A DNA stretch of 64,000 bases from Scheffersomyces stipitis CBS 6054. Its lineage: Eukaryota > Ascomycota > Pichiomycetes > Serinales > Debaryomycetaceae. Positions 18,900 to 27,568 of this stretch are shown here, piece by piece. The DNA is taken from the NCBI RefSeq assembly GCF_000209165.1, contig NC_009046.1:1364001-1428000 (forward strand), in the 5' to 3' direction. The notes beneath the pieces are model-generated. The model saw only the letters and a program-made list of their open reading frames with translations. It made no database searches and was not told where the DNA came from. The position numbers were made by a program, and so were the translations under genes. Numbering within the stretch: the first letter of the stretch is position 1; every line of letters begins with the position of its first letter.

Positions 18900-21800
18900 T
18901 TAAATAAGACGTCTAGACTGCAAAATCGATACCCAAGATGAAAGCATAGAACAGGTGAAAATGTCCCTGTCCATTGGATTTCGCCGTCGGCATCTAAAAA
19001 GATGAACAGCTAAAAGGTATTGATTCCACGAGAGATATGCAGCCTGTGAAAGTGAAGAATTGCAAATGAGATTCTTTAAATTTAATGTGATTTCTGTAGG
19101 ACGAAGTATGTCCCATAATGTACGGCTGATTGAACAATCTTGGTAAATATGGTGAAAAAACTGAGGTCTTGGTATTTCATTGAAACACATCAGGCATTCT
19201 GGCAGAGCCTCGGAGGACCCATGTCGGTCCCTGTGACCGAGGTGAACCCTGTGAATTTCCTCCACCCCTTTTGGATACCTACGTTGTACTTTAGCTATAG
19301 CTTTCCAAAACTGCTGATAGTCATCGTCTGTTAATTGGAAGTTCTCTTTCAAGGTTGCAGAACTACTGACTGGTTTGGCTTGAGCCAGTTTGGCCGAGCG
19401 ACTTCGGAATGTGCTAGGATCAACCAGATCAATCCAATGTTGCCAATCATTTTTGATTGGTGGGTTTCTAACCATATATGCTTTCTCTTCAGTAGTGAAT
19501 CGTTTGTAGACATCCCTGCGATACCAAGTTGTCCGTCCCGAAAAACGGTCCCTTATCCAGTGGAAGTTTTTAGCCTTCGTAATTTGGAACCAGGCTTTGA
19601 GCCATTCTTTCTCGGCATTGGTGAATTTTTCATAATGAAGATATTCAATTCGAGCTCGAGATCCTTCACGTACATATAGGTCCGTTAGGAACCGATACCA
19701 TGGGACTATTTCCCGTTGGGTTTGGTTGACCGTTCGAGGTGGAAAGATGTAGTCCATAAATGATTGCAATTTATCGCGGAACACTATTAAATTCCAATCT
19801 GTCAGGTTGGTCAAGGTTTCATAGATCACTTTGGCCCGACGACCCTTTAGTTGCTGTTCCATGTCGAGGAGACCGAAGCCTCCTTTGCTTTTCAAATTGT
19901 ATAGATGCTGTTCACCAATTGGAGGTAAGTGACCCTTTACCATTTTGGTGAGTCTCTTGATATCGGATATTTGCATGGGGTCATGGAGGTCCCTGAAATA
20001 TACCTTTGAAAAGATATAAGTATTAAAACCTGTGCATCTGAGGTGAATCGGCAATTCTTTAATGCTATGGAGAACAAGTTGAGTAGAAAGGGACTTTGTA
20101 TAAGTTTCCCAATTGAAACCATTTAGCGGTACCCCAAGATATTTGTGATCCGATGTCCGAAGAGCAAGTCCTTCGAAACCAAGGATCCGTTGAATGTCTT
20201 CGTGCGGAGGCTGGTCCCAGAATGCTGTTCTTGATTTGGAAATGCTCACCAAGGAGTTTGAGGCTTGCTCAAATAGAGAGAGTTCCTCTTTCAAGATTTC
20301 GTGGTCCCTTCTACAGCTTGTGAAAACAGTGAGGTCGTCAGCAAATGCTGAGTATTTCGCTGTAAGCGCTGGAAGGTGATCTAGTTGGATAGGAATGCCC
20401 TGGAGTCTACTATGGAGTCTGTAAAGGAGCGGTTCAAGACATAAGTTAAAGAGAATCGGCAGAACCGGGTTTCCTTGTCTCGTGCCTTGCGTAAGTGGAA
20501 ACGTTTCGGATTTGGTATTGTTCGTAAAAATGGCTGCAAATTGTTGTGTCGTCACCAGTAATAGGATACGCTTAAACTTGGGACCTAACCCGATTTGGTC
20601 GAGTACGGCAGACAAATAGTCGTGTGATACTCGATCAAAGGCTTTGGTTAAATCTAAGATGATCACATTTGCAATTTTCAGCTTCTCGGGATCTTCTGCT
20701 ACCTTGTCAATGATGGCCCGGAACCGTTGGATTTGAAAATCCATTTGGCGTTCGGGCATGAAGCCACATTGATCATAGCCAATGAGGTTCTTGATTACTG
20801 TGCGAAGGCGCATATTGAGGACCTGTGAAATCACCCTCAATGAGGTATTGATGAGGGATATGGGACGGTAATCGTCCACTGTGGGGTCTGCTTTTTTCCT
20901 TTTGGGAATCATGCGTATTAGTACTAGTGCCATCGAGGATGGTAAGAGTCCATTTCGCATGATGTTGTTGGCGTCCTTTACAAGCAAGGGGCCTGCTGTG
21001 TCCCAAGTCGCTTTGAGGAAGAGGAATGTTGCACCATCTTCCCCTGGCGTTGAGTCATTGGTGGTCCTTTGTAAAGCCGCAGTTATTTCTTCGAGTGTAA
21101 TGGGTTCATCTAGTTTGGCCTGGTCACTTGCCGCTATTTTTTGCGGGAACATCTGAACATAGGTCCGAATGCTTCGCTTCGCTTCCTGGGGTTGGGAGTC
21201 CAGGTAGAGCTTGGCAAAGTGTTCCCTTTGGATAGCGAGTATTTGATCCGTGGAGGTGGCAGTTCTACTTTTGTCTGCTGTTTGTAGTGATTTCACTATT
21301 TTGGCAGCATGGATTGCCCCTTTGAAGCGGTCATTGAGATCTCTGAAAATGGTAGACTTTTCACTAACGCTGTGGTGAGCGTTGGCTGTAGGTCTCTGTC
21401 TAAGGGATGCTATTATCTTAGGGACACGTTGGATAAATTCAGAATAGTCTGAAAAGCGTGTGTGACTGAGGATGTTGAGAAATTCTAGGTTGTCAACCCA
21501 GTGGTCTTTAATGATAAAGCGTGGCCTTGCTACTTTTAGCGTTGCGTCCGGTAGGATGCTAAGGTCCACGTCTACCGTGGCGTGAGTTGATGTTACTATG
21601 TGATTGAAGCGGTGAGAATATCTCCAGATTCTTGCTTGGAAGGATCTGGGGAGATAGATTCTATCGAGTCTTCTGCAATTATTTGTGTTGGTATTTGTGG
21701 GTACCTTGATAGTCGGTTCTAATCCTCTAAGAGAGTCATGTAGTTGAAATTCGTTGCAAAGAGAGTTGAAGGCTTGTCGGGAGGCGTGCTCTCGACTGGA

Positions 21801-22484
21801 GCTTTCTCTTGCAGTAGAATCTAGTTCTGGATTTTGTATCATATTGAAGTCTCCCCCTATACAGAGGTGGAGCTTGTGATTGTTATTGTCAATTTCGAAA
21901 TTTGTGATGAGTGTGTTAATCAGAGTATAAAGAGAGTGGAATAATTGCTCTTGAGAACGATGATTCCCACTCGGTCCGTACACTGAGATAACTAAGATAT
22001 ATTCTTTTGTTTCTTTGAGTTGAATGATTACGTCGGTCGCATACCGCGCGATTTCAGAGTCGAGCTGGAGGTTATTAGACGAAATCTTTTCAAAGTGTTG
22101 GTGTTGAAAATTAAGTATGATTCCCGAGCGAGCTAATGTATCTGTATAGATTAGCTCTTGATTTGCTTGGTTCAATTGTTTTTGTAATGAGGTAATCCAA
22201 TCTGGGGTGGGATCCTGAGAGTAGTTTGGGGGTTGTTGTTGCATTGCCCGTCTTGCTCCCCTCCTGGCTCCCCGCCTGTTCTGGGAGTTGGCTGGTTGTT
22301 TTGAATTAAAATCAGTTTCTTGAATGAGTAAGACATCACAGTAAGTCGCGAGTTCTCGAAACTTATTGATCTGTGTGTTTTTTTGAATATTTTTAGTACG
22401 GATCTTGAGAAGATTAGTTGGATTTGCTACCCGGTGTTCCGTTAACAGCGGGTTGGTTATCCGAAAATTTACTAATCTAGACAT
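18900..22484 (-). CDS. LINE ORF2: AP endonuclease and reverse transcriptase
   Basis: The 1194 residues carry in order: an exonuclease/endonuclease/phosphatase fold (about 25-300) with QETD, VISVYGPSG, GGDFNM (about 211-216) and the closing STHATVDVD; and a reverse transcriptase (about 480-800) with RMIPKRKKADPTVDDYRPISL, VIILDLTKAFD, TQGTRQGNPVLPILFNLCLEPL and the catalytic FADD at 714-717. A C-terminal Cys-His motif of the L1 type follows (CLMCFNEIPRPQFFHHIYQDC, about 1125-1145). It nicks target DNA and primes reverse transcription. The ATG begins one base after the ORF1 stop (TAAGATG). No frameshift or internal stop. Some leucines may be serines if CTG is reassigned. Confidence 0.95.
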   Translation of the reverse strand: MSRLVNFRITNPLLTEHRVANPTNLLKIRTKNIQKNTQINKFRELATYCDVLLIQETDFNSKQPANSQNRRGARRGARRAMQQQPPNYSQDPTPDWITSLQKQLNQANQELIYTDTLARSGIILNFQHQHFEKISSNNLQLDSEIARYATDVIIQLKETKEYILVISVYGPSGNHRSQEQLFHSLYTLINTLITNFEIDNNNHKLHLCIGGDFNMIQNPELDSTARESSSREHASRQAFNSLCNEFQLHDSLRGLEPTIKVPTNTNTNNCRRLDRIYLPRSFQARIWRYSHRFNHIVTSTHATVDVDLSILPDATLKVARPRFIIKDHWVDNLEFLNILSHTRFSDYSEFIQRVPKIIASLRQRPTANAHHSVSEKSTIFRDLNDRFKGAIHAAKIVKSLQTADKSRTATSTDQILAIQREHFAKLYLDSQPQEAKRSIRTYVQMFPQKIAASDQAKLDEPITLEEITAALQRTTNDSTPGEDGATFLFLKATWDTAGPLLVKDANNIMRNGLLPSSMALVLIRMIPKRKKADPTVDDYRPISLINTSLRVISQVLNMRLRTVIKNLIGYDQCGFMPERQMDFQIQRFRAIIDKVAEDPEKLKIANVIILDLTKAFDRVSHDYLSAVLDQIGLGPKFKRILLLVTTQQFAAIFTNNTKSETFPLTQGTRQGNPVLPILFNLCLEPLLYRLHSRLQGIPIQLDHLPALTAKYSAFADDLTVFTSCRRDHEILKEELSLFEQASNSLVSISKSRTAFWDQPPHEDIQRILGFEGLALRTSDHKYLGVPLNGFNWETYTKSLSTQLVLHSIKELPIHLRCTGFNTYIFSKVYFRDLHDPMQISDIKRLTKMVKGHLPPIGEQHLYNLKSKGGFGLLDMEQQLKGRRAKVIYETLTNLTDWNLIVFRDKLQSFMDYIFPPRTVNQTQREIVPWYRFLTDLYVREGSRARIEYLHYEKFTNAEKEWLKAWFQITKAKNFHWIRDRFSGRTTWYRRDVYKRFTTEEKAYMVRNPPIKNDWQHWIDLVDPSTFRSRSAKLAQAKPVSSSATLKENFQLTDDDYQQFWKAIAKVQRRYPKGVEEIHRVHLGHRDRHGSSEALPECLMCFNEIPRPQFFHHIYQDCSISRTLWDILRPTEITLNLKNLICNSSLSQAAYLSWNQYLLAVHLFRCRRRNPMDRDIFTCSMLSSWVSILQSRRLI

Positions 22485-22485
22485 C

Positions 22486-25467
22486 TTAATAATTAGTATT
22501 ATCAGAATGAACGTTGATGTCCTCTATGTCCATACTTAGGTCCAGGTTGTCATCTGTTAATGGATTGTGACCTGGTGCCTGTTGTTGGCCTGGAGAATCT
22601 ACTTGAGTTGCTTCCTCAATTTGAGTTTGTAGAATTAGTGAAGAGTCGGGGATGTTGAGGTTGGATGTCCTCATAGACTCAGGAAAACTAATGGTCGATC
22701 CCATTTGTGATTCCCTTAATTCACTATAGTTTGTTCTACTGTTGTTTAGGAGAGAAGGTAGTCGTATTGACGTGGTCGGAGTCCTTGCGGGGGACCCACT
22801 AGGGCCATTCGTGGTCCTGGGAGTGGGTGTCGGTGTCCAGGGTTTCTTACCTGTTGACGCAGGTTTGAGGACCTTGGATCCAAGCCGGGCAGGGGTTACC
22901 GGTTGAGATTTGGAACTAGTTATGGGAGCATGCTTCAGAGGGAGCATGCTAGTAGGCCGGGAGGGAGTTACCGGTTGAGATCTTGAATTTGATTTAGGTG
23001 CATGCTTCAGAGGGAGCATGTCAGTAGTGTATTGTGGAGTATTTGGGGTGGTATCCACTTTTGAATTTTTTTGTTGTTGCTCAATCAATGTAGATGGAGC
23101 GAGTTGGGTGTCCTCGTCATTTATAGTCGAGGGTTCTTCGTCATCGGTGTAGTACACCATTTCATCGTCTTGTGTTGAAATTTCAGGGGCTTTATCGTTG
23201 TTCTTGTTAATGGCTTTCGGGGTTTCGTGACGTGATGGTGCTTGTGGTGTAGATGAAACAGTGTTTGGCCGGTTGCGTGTGGCTTCGGTCTCCTCTGCTG
23301 TAACCTCTTGTGTTGTGAGGTCCTCTATCGGGAGCACCTCGAAGCTATTCTGTTGTTGTGGGATAGTTGGTGGACTGGGGGTTGTCTTTTGTCTAGATCT
23401 TTTCGTGGGTCGACTAAAGCCATCCCCGTCTTGATTTGTAGTTCTGGGACCCGTGGTGAGGGTTATTGGATGGTTCTGTTTGTTTGGGGATGGTACCTTA
23501 GTGGGCCATTGTGTTAAGGGCCGACTTTGGAACAATGTGGTTGATTTGGGAACTGGACATCTTTTGGTAGTGTGCTTGTTGTTGTGGCATCTGAAACAGA
23601 ATTGGTATGAAGAGATGATGTCAAGTTGGACGTTTTCCAAGAAGATACTCTTTCTGTTGGGAATATTGTCTGAGTTGCTGCCAATCAAGAAGAACAGGAC
23701 GTGTGTAAAGTCTGCTTTTTTGTCAGTGTAATTTAAGATTGGTGCCTTTCTTATGAATTGATGTAGAATTTCGTACGGGATTCGGTCCTGTCGTCTCGAG
23801 GGTTTACGAGAAGGTAAGGATGTATCGATGTATTGAGGAATTTCAAAATCTTTTGTGTGGAACATGATGTCTAGGATGTCTCGCGGATCTGGGAAGTCCG
23901 ACGAAGCTTTTATGCCAACTAGATACATGTTGGATAGTTGCTTTGGCCTTACAAGACTGAGCTGAAATTCAAAGGTGTCTTCACTGCCCACGTAAGGTGA
24001 GTGGAAAAGTTGTTGAAATCTTTCAAGCCAAGTTGTCATGGGTGTTGATTTCTGTTGAGCCAGTTCTGGGATCCGATCCTGAGTTACTATGCTTCCGAAA
24101 CGAAAATCCACATGAGTGTTATCTCTTACAATTGTATGGAACTTGTCTTTAACATCTCTCATTGTAGCGCTGAAACTTATTTCTCTAGACAATTGCTGCA
24201 TTTTGTCTTTTATGTCCTTAGTGGCTTCAAATTCGTCATTTGAGCCGGGGTCGAATTGACTTTTTAAGAACTCCAAGGATTTATGGAGTTCATTTAAAGT
24301 TTTGTTATTGTTTTGGGAGACCATGGGCCATTTGTTTGGGATAGTCTCTGTAAGGTGTTTTTCAATTATTTTGGCCATTTCCTCGGCCCGCATTGAATGC
24401 CTTTGGTCGAGATGGTCATTTTTGTTATAGAAAGCGTCTATTTGAAGACGTACGTATCTTTTCTCGTTTGAATTTCGAGCAATCTCACCGAGTGCGGTAA
24501 GGCAGAAATCTTGGGGCACATTCCATGCCTTAAGTCTTTCTTCTTGTCCCGCCCAATTGAGATCTGAAAGGGAGTTGGCATATTTTTGGAGATAGTAGGT
24601 GTTTGCTAATTGACGGTATTGTTCTTCTGAAAGGTGACCGGTAGTTTCGTGTAGTTCGGTCAATTGCTTACGTCTAGTTTTTGCGTCTTGAAGAATAGGT
24701 GAGGAGTCTCTGTCCACAATTACCTTTTGGAGTTGGCTAGCAGATGGGCCATTTTTTGGATTGAGTATTGGGATTGGTACTTGTTTGGCAATATTGAAGG
24801 TACGTAAACCTGTTTTGGCTGATTTGCTGGCAGTTCCTAAGATAGGGAAGATCTGATCAACATTTGGTTGAGTTGTTTTTGAATTTTTTGAGTTTTTTGA
24901 GTTTTTTTTTGAGTTTTGTAAGTTTCCTGTATTTTTTTGGGAGTTTTGTAAATTTTCTTTGTTTTTTTGGGTTTTGGCGTTTTCATGTTGATGGTGAATA
25001 AGAAGAGAGTCTTCTTGTTCTGGTAAATCAGTTGATCTGCTGGTAGATTCTAAAGAAGTGGAAACCATTTCATTTTCATCATTTGCAGCCATTTCCTGGT
25101 CGTGTACCTGTCCGATCACGTGATCGTGAAAATTTTTCGAAACCGAAGTTTCAAAACTGTCCATAGTGGAGCTTAATTGGGTCTGGTTCTGACTAACCAG
25201 TCCGTCCATGGGATTATCCCGTAGTTGGGCTGGTTCCTCGGAAGTAGTTGACAATGCTGTCTCGAAAGATGGCTCTAAATCGCCGTTTTCATCGGCATCT
25301 GTGGACTCGCCATCGAGGTCCATCAGATCAGGGGGTGCGACATGGTCGTGTGGATTTCGGTCAATATCCGGTGGTTTTGGCTCGTTTAAGGCTTGATTTG
25401 AAGAGCTTTCACCAGAGAAAACCCCTAGAGGTCCCTCTGGCTGATTGATGGGTCGTAGGTCGGCCAT
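22486..25467 (-). CDS. LINE ORF1: nucleic-acid-binding protein
   Basis: The 993 residues form the RNA-binding first ORF of the retrotransposon. There is a single CCHC zinc knuckle near residue 621 (CFRCHNNKHTTKRC, spacing C-x2-C-x4-H-x4-C). The N-terminal 250 residues are acidic and low complexity, with short NLQNSQKN/SKNSKN repeats. The central part (about 260-600) is helical and more ordered, and the C-terminus is Pro/Ser/Thr/Gln-rich. Two tandem 24-residue units (MLPLKHAP...SQPVTP.R) lie in the C-terminal third. The start ATG GCC GAC stands directly after an A12 run. Confidence 0.88.
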   Translation of the reverse strand: MADLRPINQPEGPLGVFSGESSSNQALNEPKPPDIDRNPHDHVAPPDLMDLDGESTDADENGDLEPSFETALSTTSEEPAQLRDNPMDGLVSQNQTQLSSTMDSFETSVSKNFHDHVIGQVHDQEMAANDENEMVSTSLESTSRSTDLPEQEDSLLIHHQHENAKTQKNKENLQNSQKNTGNLQNSKKNSKNSKNSKTTQPNVDQIFPILGTASKSAKTGLRTFNIAKQVPIPILNPKNGPSASQLQKVIVDRDSSPILQDAKTRRKQLTELHETTGHLSEEQYRQLANTYYLQKYANSLSDLNWAGQEERLKAWNVPQDFCLTALGEIARNSNEKRYVRLQIDAFYNKNDHLDQRHSMRAEEMAKIIEKHLTETIPNKWPMVSQNNNKTLNELHKSLEFLKSQFDPGSNDEFEATKDIKDKMQQLSREISFSATMRDVKDKFHTIVRDNTHVDFRFGSIVTQDRIPELAQQKSTPMTTWLERFQQLFHSPYVGSEDTFEFQLSLVRPKQLSNMYLVGIKASSDFPDPRDILDIMFHTKDFEIPQYIDTSLPSRKPSRRQDRIPYEILHQFIRKAPILNYTDKKADFTHVLFFLIGSNSDNIPNRKSIFLENVQLDIISSYQFCFRCHNNKHTTKRCPVPKSTTLFQSRPLTQWPTKVPSPNKQNHPITLTTGPRTTNQDGDGFSRPTKRSRQKTTPSPPTIPQQQNSFEVLPIEDLTTQEVTAEETEATRNRPNTVSSTPQAPSRHETPKAINKNNDKAPEISTQDDEMVYYTDDEEPSTINDEDTQLAPSTLIEQQQKNSKVDTTPNTPQYTTDMLPLKHAPKSNSRSQPVTPSRPTSMLPLKHAPITSSKSQPVTPARLGSKVLKPASTGKKPWTPTPTPRTTNGPSGSPARTPTTSIRLPSLLNNSRTNYSELRESQMGSTISFPESMRTSNLNIPDSSLILQTQIEEATQVDSPGQQQAPGHNPLTDDNLDLSMDIEDINVHSDNTNY
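22887..23030 (-). repeat. Two tandem 72-bp units inside LINE ORF1
   Basis: The words GTTACCGGTTGAGAT (22895 and 22967) and a 21-bp word beginning GCATGCTTCAGAG (22928 and 23000) recur at exactly 72 bp, i.e. 24 codons. This duplicates the MLPLKHAP...SQPVTP segment in frame. Confidence 0.8.
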
Positions 25468-25499
25468 TTTTTTTTTTTTAACGTAGTGGCATACATTGC

Positions 25500-25519
25500 C
25501 ACGTGATCTAGATCACGTG
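25500..25519. repeat. 20-bp perfect palindrome with two CACGTG boxes
   Basis: CACGTGATC-TA-GATCACGTG is identical to its own complement. It lies between the LINE 5' end and the tRNA-Glu gene. Each half is an E-box (Cbf1-type). It might be the LINE promoter or 5' UTR, or chromosomal. Confidence 0.75.
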
Positions 25520-25568
25520 CTCAATATAAACAATTTATTAGGAATTACTGTAAATATTAACAAGAAAA

Positions 25569-25640
25569 TCCGATATAGTGTAACGGCTAGCACGGTTCGC
25601 TTTCACCGAGCAGACCCGGGTTCGACTCCCGGTATCGGAA
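25569..25640 (+). tRNA. tRNA-Glu (anticodon UUC)
   Basis: 72-nt cloverleaf without intron. Acceptor arms TCCGATA/TATCGGA pair with discriminator A at 25640. Anticodon stem is GTTCG/CGAGC around the loop CTTTCAC, with TTC as anticodon. T-arm is CCCGG-GTTCGAC-CCGGG-like, with B box GGTTCGACTCC at 25619-25629. Nearly the whole sequence matches yeast tRNA-Glu(UUC). Confidence 0.96.
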
Positions 25641-25645
25641 ATTAC

Positions 25646-25654
25646 TTTTTTTTT
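25646..25654 (+). terminator. RNA polymerase III terminator (T9)
   Basis: Nine T residues starting 6 nt after the tRNA-Glu 3' end, the normal Pol III stop. Confidence 0.85.
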
Positions 25655-25743
25655 GAAATCTTTGTATACTCGAGACTTTGATTTTTTGCATCTACAAGTG
25701 GATTCTAAGCATTAGGTGTATTATTAATATAGACTCTAAGAAT

Positions 25744-26910
25744 CTAACAGTGGATCTGAACAGGCTCTTCTTTATATACGATTTGATGGCTGCCTTTCTT
25801 GGATCTTGACAATTCGGCCCAGACAACCATAGCTGTGAGCTTATCGCCACGATCGCATCCTGAATCCAATCCCTTAGTGTATTGTTTTAAATTGAGCCCT
25901 CTTCTGGCATCGTGGCCGTAGTAGACAACAGTAAGATCTTTGTCATGAGCTGATTTTTCCTTCTGTTTCATGTTAAAGATTTTGGACCAAGACACAGAAT
26001 CTTCCACATCAGGATCACTAGTAGTTTCATTAAAGTACGGGCCAATCAAAGACCTCATTTCCAAGTTGTCTATAGGGTCCTGATCTTGCAAGTCCAAGTC
26101 CCATCTGATTCCAGCATGGACAGCTACACCATTGGCGCCTCCTTTTGATTTTTGCAAAGGCATGGTGCCCAATTTCTTGATTATGGAACAGTTGTTGATA
26201 TATTGAACATGCTCTGGTTCCAATTTCTTTGCAATCAAGAATTCTGGGTCATCGTTGAAGCCATCCTTAACAAGAAAGCTTGAACCATCTCCTAAGAACT
26301 TTTCGATGGTTCCGTTAAACTCAAACGAGGGCTGGTCCAAGCCATGGAATGTGGCATAGTTCTGCAAGGCATAGTACTCGTGGTTTCCTAAGATACAGTC
26401 TACATCGTTAGCAATTAAATAGTCGAGGATCTTTCTGGAGTCTGGTCCTTTGGTGATAAAATCCCCCAATAAAAGCAAATGATCGTTTTTCTTATTGTAC
26501 TTGACTTTGTTCAACAACTTTCTGAATTGAGTGTAATGGGCGTGGACGTCACCTACCATGATAATTCTGTTTACATTACGTTTCTTGGAAGATTGTTCAC
26601 TGTATTCAGAGTCGAATCCCAATGTGGTGTAGTCACCCAAAGCTACGCTGGTGCCTCCAGCCAATGGCGTCAAGGCTACATCTAATTGTGACACTTTCTT
26701 GATGGCTACCAAATCTGTAGCTTCTGGGATGAAATAGCTGGGCAAATAAAGCGTGAAAAAGTACAAGGCAAACAAACCGACGAAGAAACCTCCGCCATAC
26801 ATAGAAGCCTTCTGAACCGGTGTCCACGAATGTTCTTCTTCTACTTCGTATTCTTCCACATCATTGTAGTGAGCGAGTGAAGAGCGTCTTAGAGGTGTGG
26901 ACTCGCTCAT
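25744..26910 (-). CDS. PPN2: Vacuolar endopolyphosphatase (metallophosphatase)
   Basis: Cleaves inorganic polyphosphate inside the vacuole; orthologue of S. cerevisiae YNL217W/Ppn2. The 388 residues start with a cytosolic acidic tail, then one signal-anchor segment (about 36-60, SMYGGGFFVGLFALYFFTLYL). The calcineurin-like phosphoesterase domain follows, with metal-binding blocks GDVHAH (120-125), GDFITKG (149-155), GNHE (175-178), AVHAG and YYGHDARRG. All key motifs are intact. A type II single-pass topology with a lumenal catalytic domain is expected. Confidence 0.92.
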   Translation of the reverse strand: MSESTPLRRSSLAHYNDVEEYEVEEEHSWTPVQKASMYGGGFFVGLFALYFFTLYLPSYFIPEATDLVAIKKVSQLDVALTPLAGGTSVALGDYTTLGFDSEYSEQSSKKRNVNRIIMVGDVHAHYTQFRKLLNKVKYNKKNDHLLLLGDFITKGPDSRKILDYLIANDVDCILGNHEYYALQNYATFHGLDQPSFEFNGTIEKFLGDGSSFLVKDGFNDDPEFLIAKKLEPEHVQYINNCSIIKKLGTMPLQKSKGGANGVAVHAGIRWDLDLQDQDPIDNLEMRSLIGPYFNETTSDPDVEDSVSWSKIFNMKQKEKSAHDKDLTVVYYGHDARRGLNLKQYTKGLDSGCDRGDKLTAMVVWAELSRSKKGSHQIVYKEEPVQIHC

Positions 26911-27568
26911 GGCAAAAGTTGATATTTCACTTCTGGAACTCTGGTTAACTCTGGTATATTCTGGTGCTTCTATATATTGTTATATGTATGTAAATATGGC
27001 GGAGTTGAAGCTAGGAGTTAGCAAAGTTTTCTATTTATGAAGAAACCGTAGCTATTTCAAGAAAGTTATCTAGATGCAAAACAAAATATTTATATAATAG
27101 AAGCGTAGCCAGCGATGTGTTGTGCGCGGGCTCACAACCGGCCAATTAATATGGGCCATCGTGTTGCTGCGAAAAATGCAACCGTTGAGGTTGTTGCAGC
27201 AACGATTGCAAAATTTCTGGATTTTACGCAAAAGCAAGAATGGAATTAGGGCTGATATTTGTAAAGAAATAGTTTTGTATAATACTGTATTAGAACTATA
27301 GTAGTCACACTCATAGTATAATGTTGGTGATGGCATTAATCTAATTGCTTTCTGTAAACTACTCCTGCAACTCCATTGGCAATATAGCTTAGTAGCACTT
27401 ACTAGCACTAGATTATTCAGTCATAATTTAATATTCTGTTATACTATATATTCACTACTATAGCTTTAAGCTTAACTATCCTTGCTGTAATACTCAAATT
27501 GATCCTATCCATTGTATACAAAATTCCATAAACAAACCACCCCAATGTAACCAAATTCAAAACCAAAT
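26911..27568. promoter_or_regulatory. PPN2 upstream region and GYP7 3' end
   Basis: 658 bp without a gene. It contains the inverted repeat GTTGCTGC (27163-27170)/GCAGCAAC (27196-27203), which could fold as a hairpin. Otherwise A/T-rich. Confidence 0.4.

Larger units (their letters stand above)
18694..25479 (-). mobile_element. L1-type LINE (Zorro-like), two intact ORFs
   Basis: Non-LTR retrotransposon on the minus strand. ORF1 (zinc-knuckle protein) is followed by ORF2 (AP endonuclease + reverse transcriptase), then a 3' UTR of about 200 bp (18704-18899) and an A10 tail (seen as T10 at 18694-18703). No LTRs are present. Both ORFs are open for their full expected length, so the copy is young and may be active. 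The 5' boundary is uncertain: a run of 12 A stands directly before the ORF1 ATG (25468-25479), and the 5' UTR may extend further. No convincing target-site duplication could be matched; GCCAC occurs at both flanks but is too short. The element organisation matches the Zorro/L1 clade of CTG-clade yeasts. Confidence 0.9.

Noticed and set aside
18690..25500. Target-site duplication around the LINE (GCCAC on both sides)
   Set aside because: Only five bases match and the flanking bases disagree; not enough to define the insertion boundaries.
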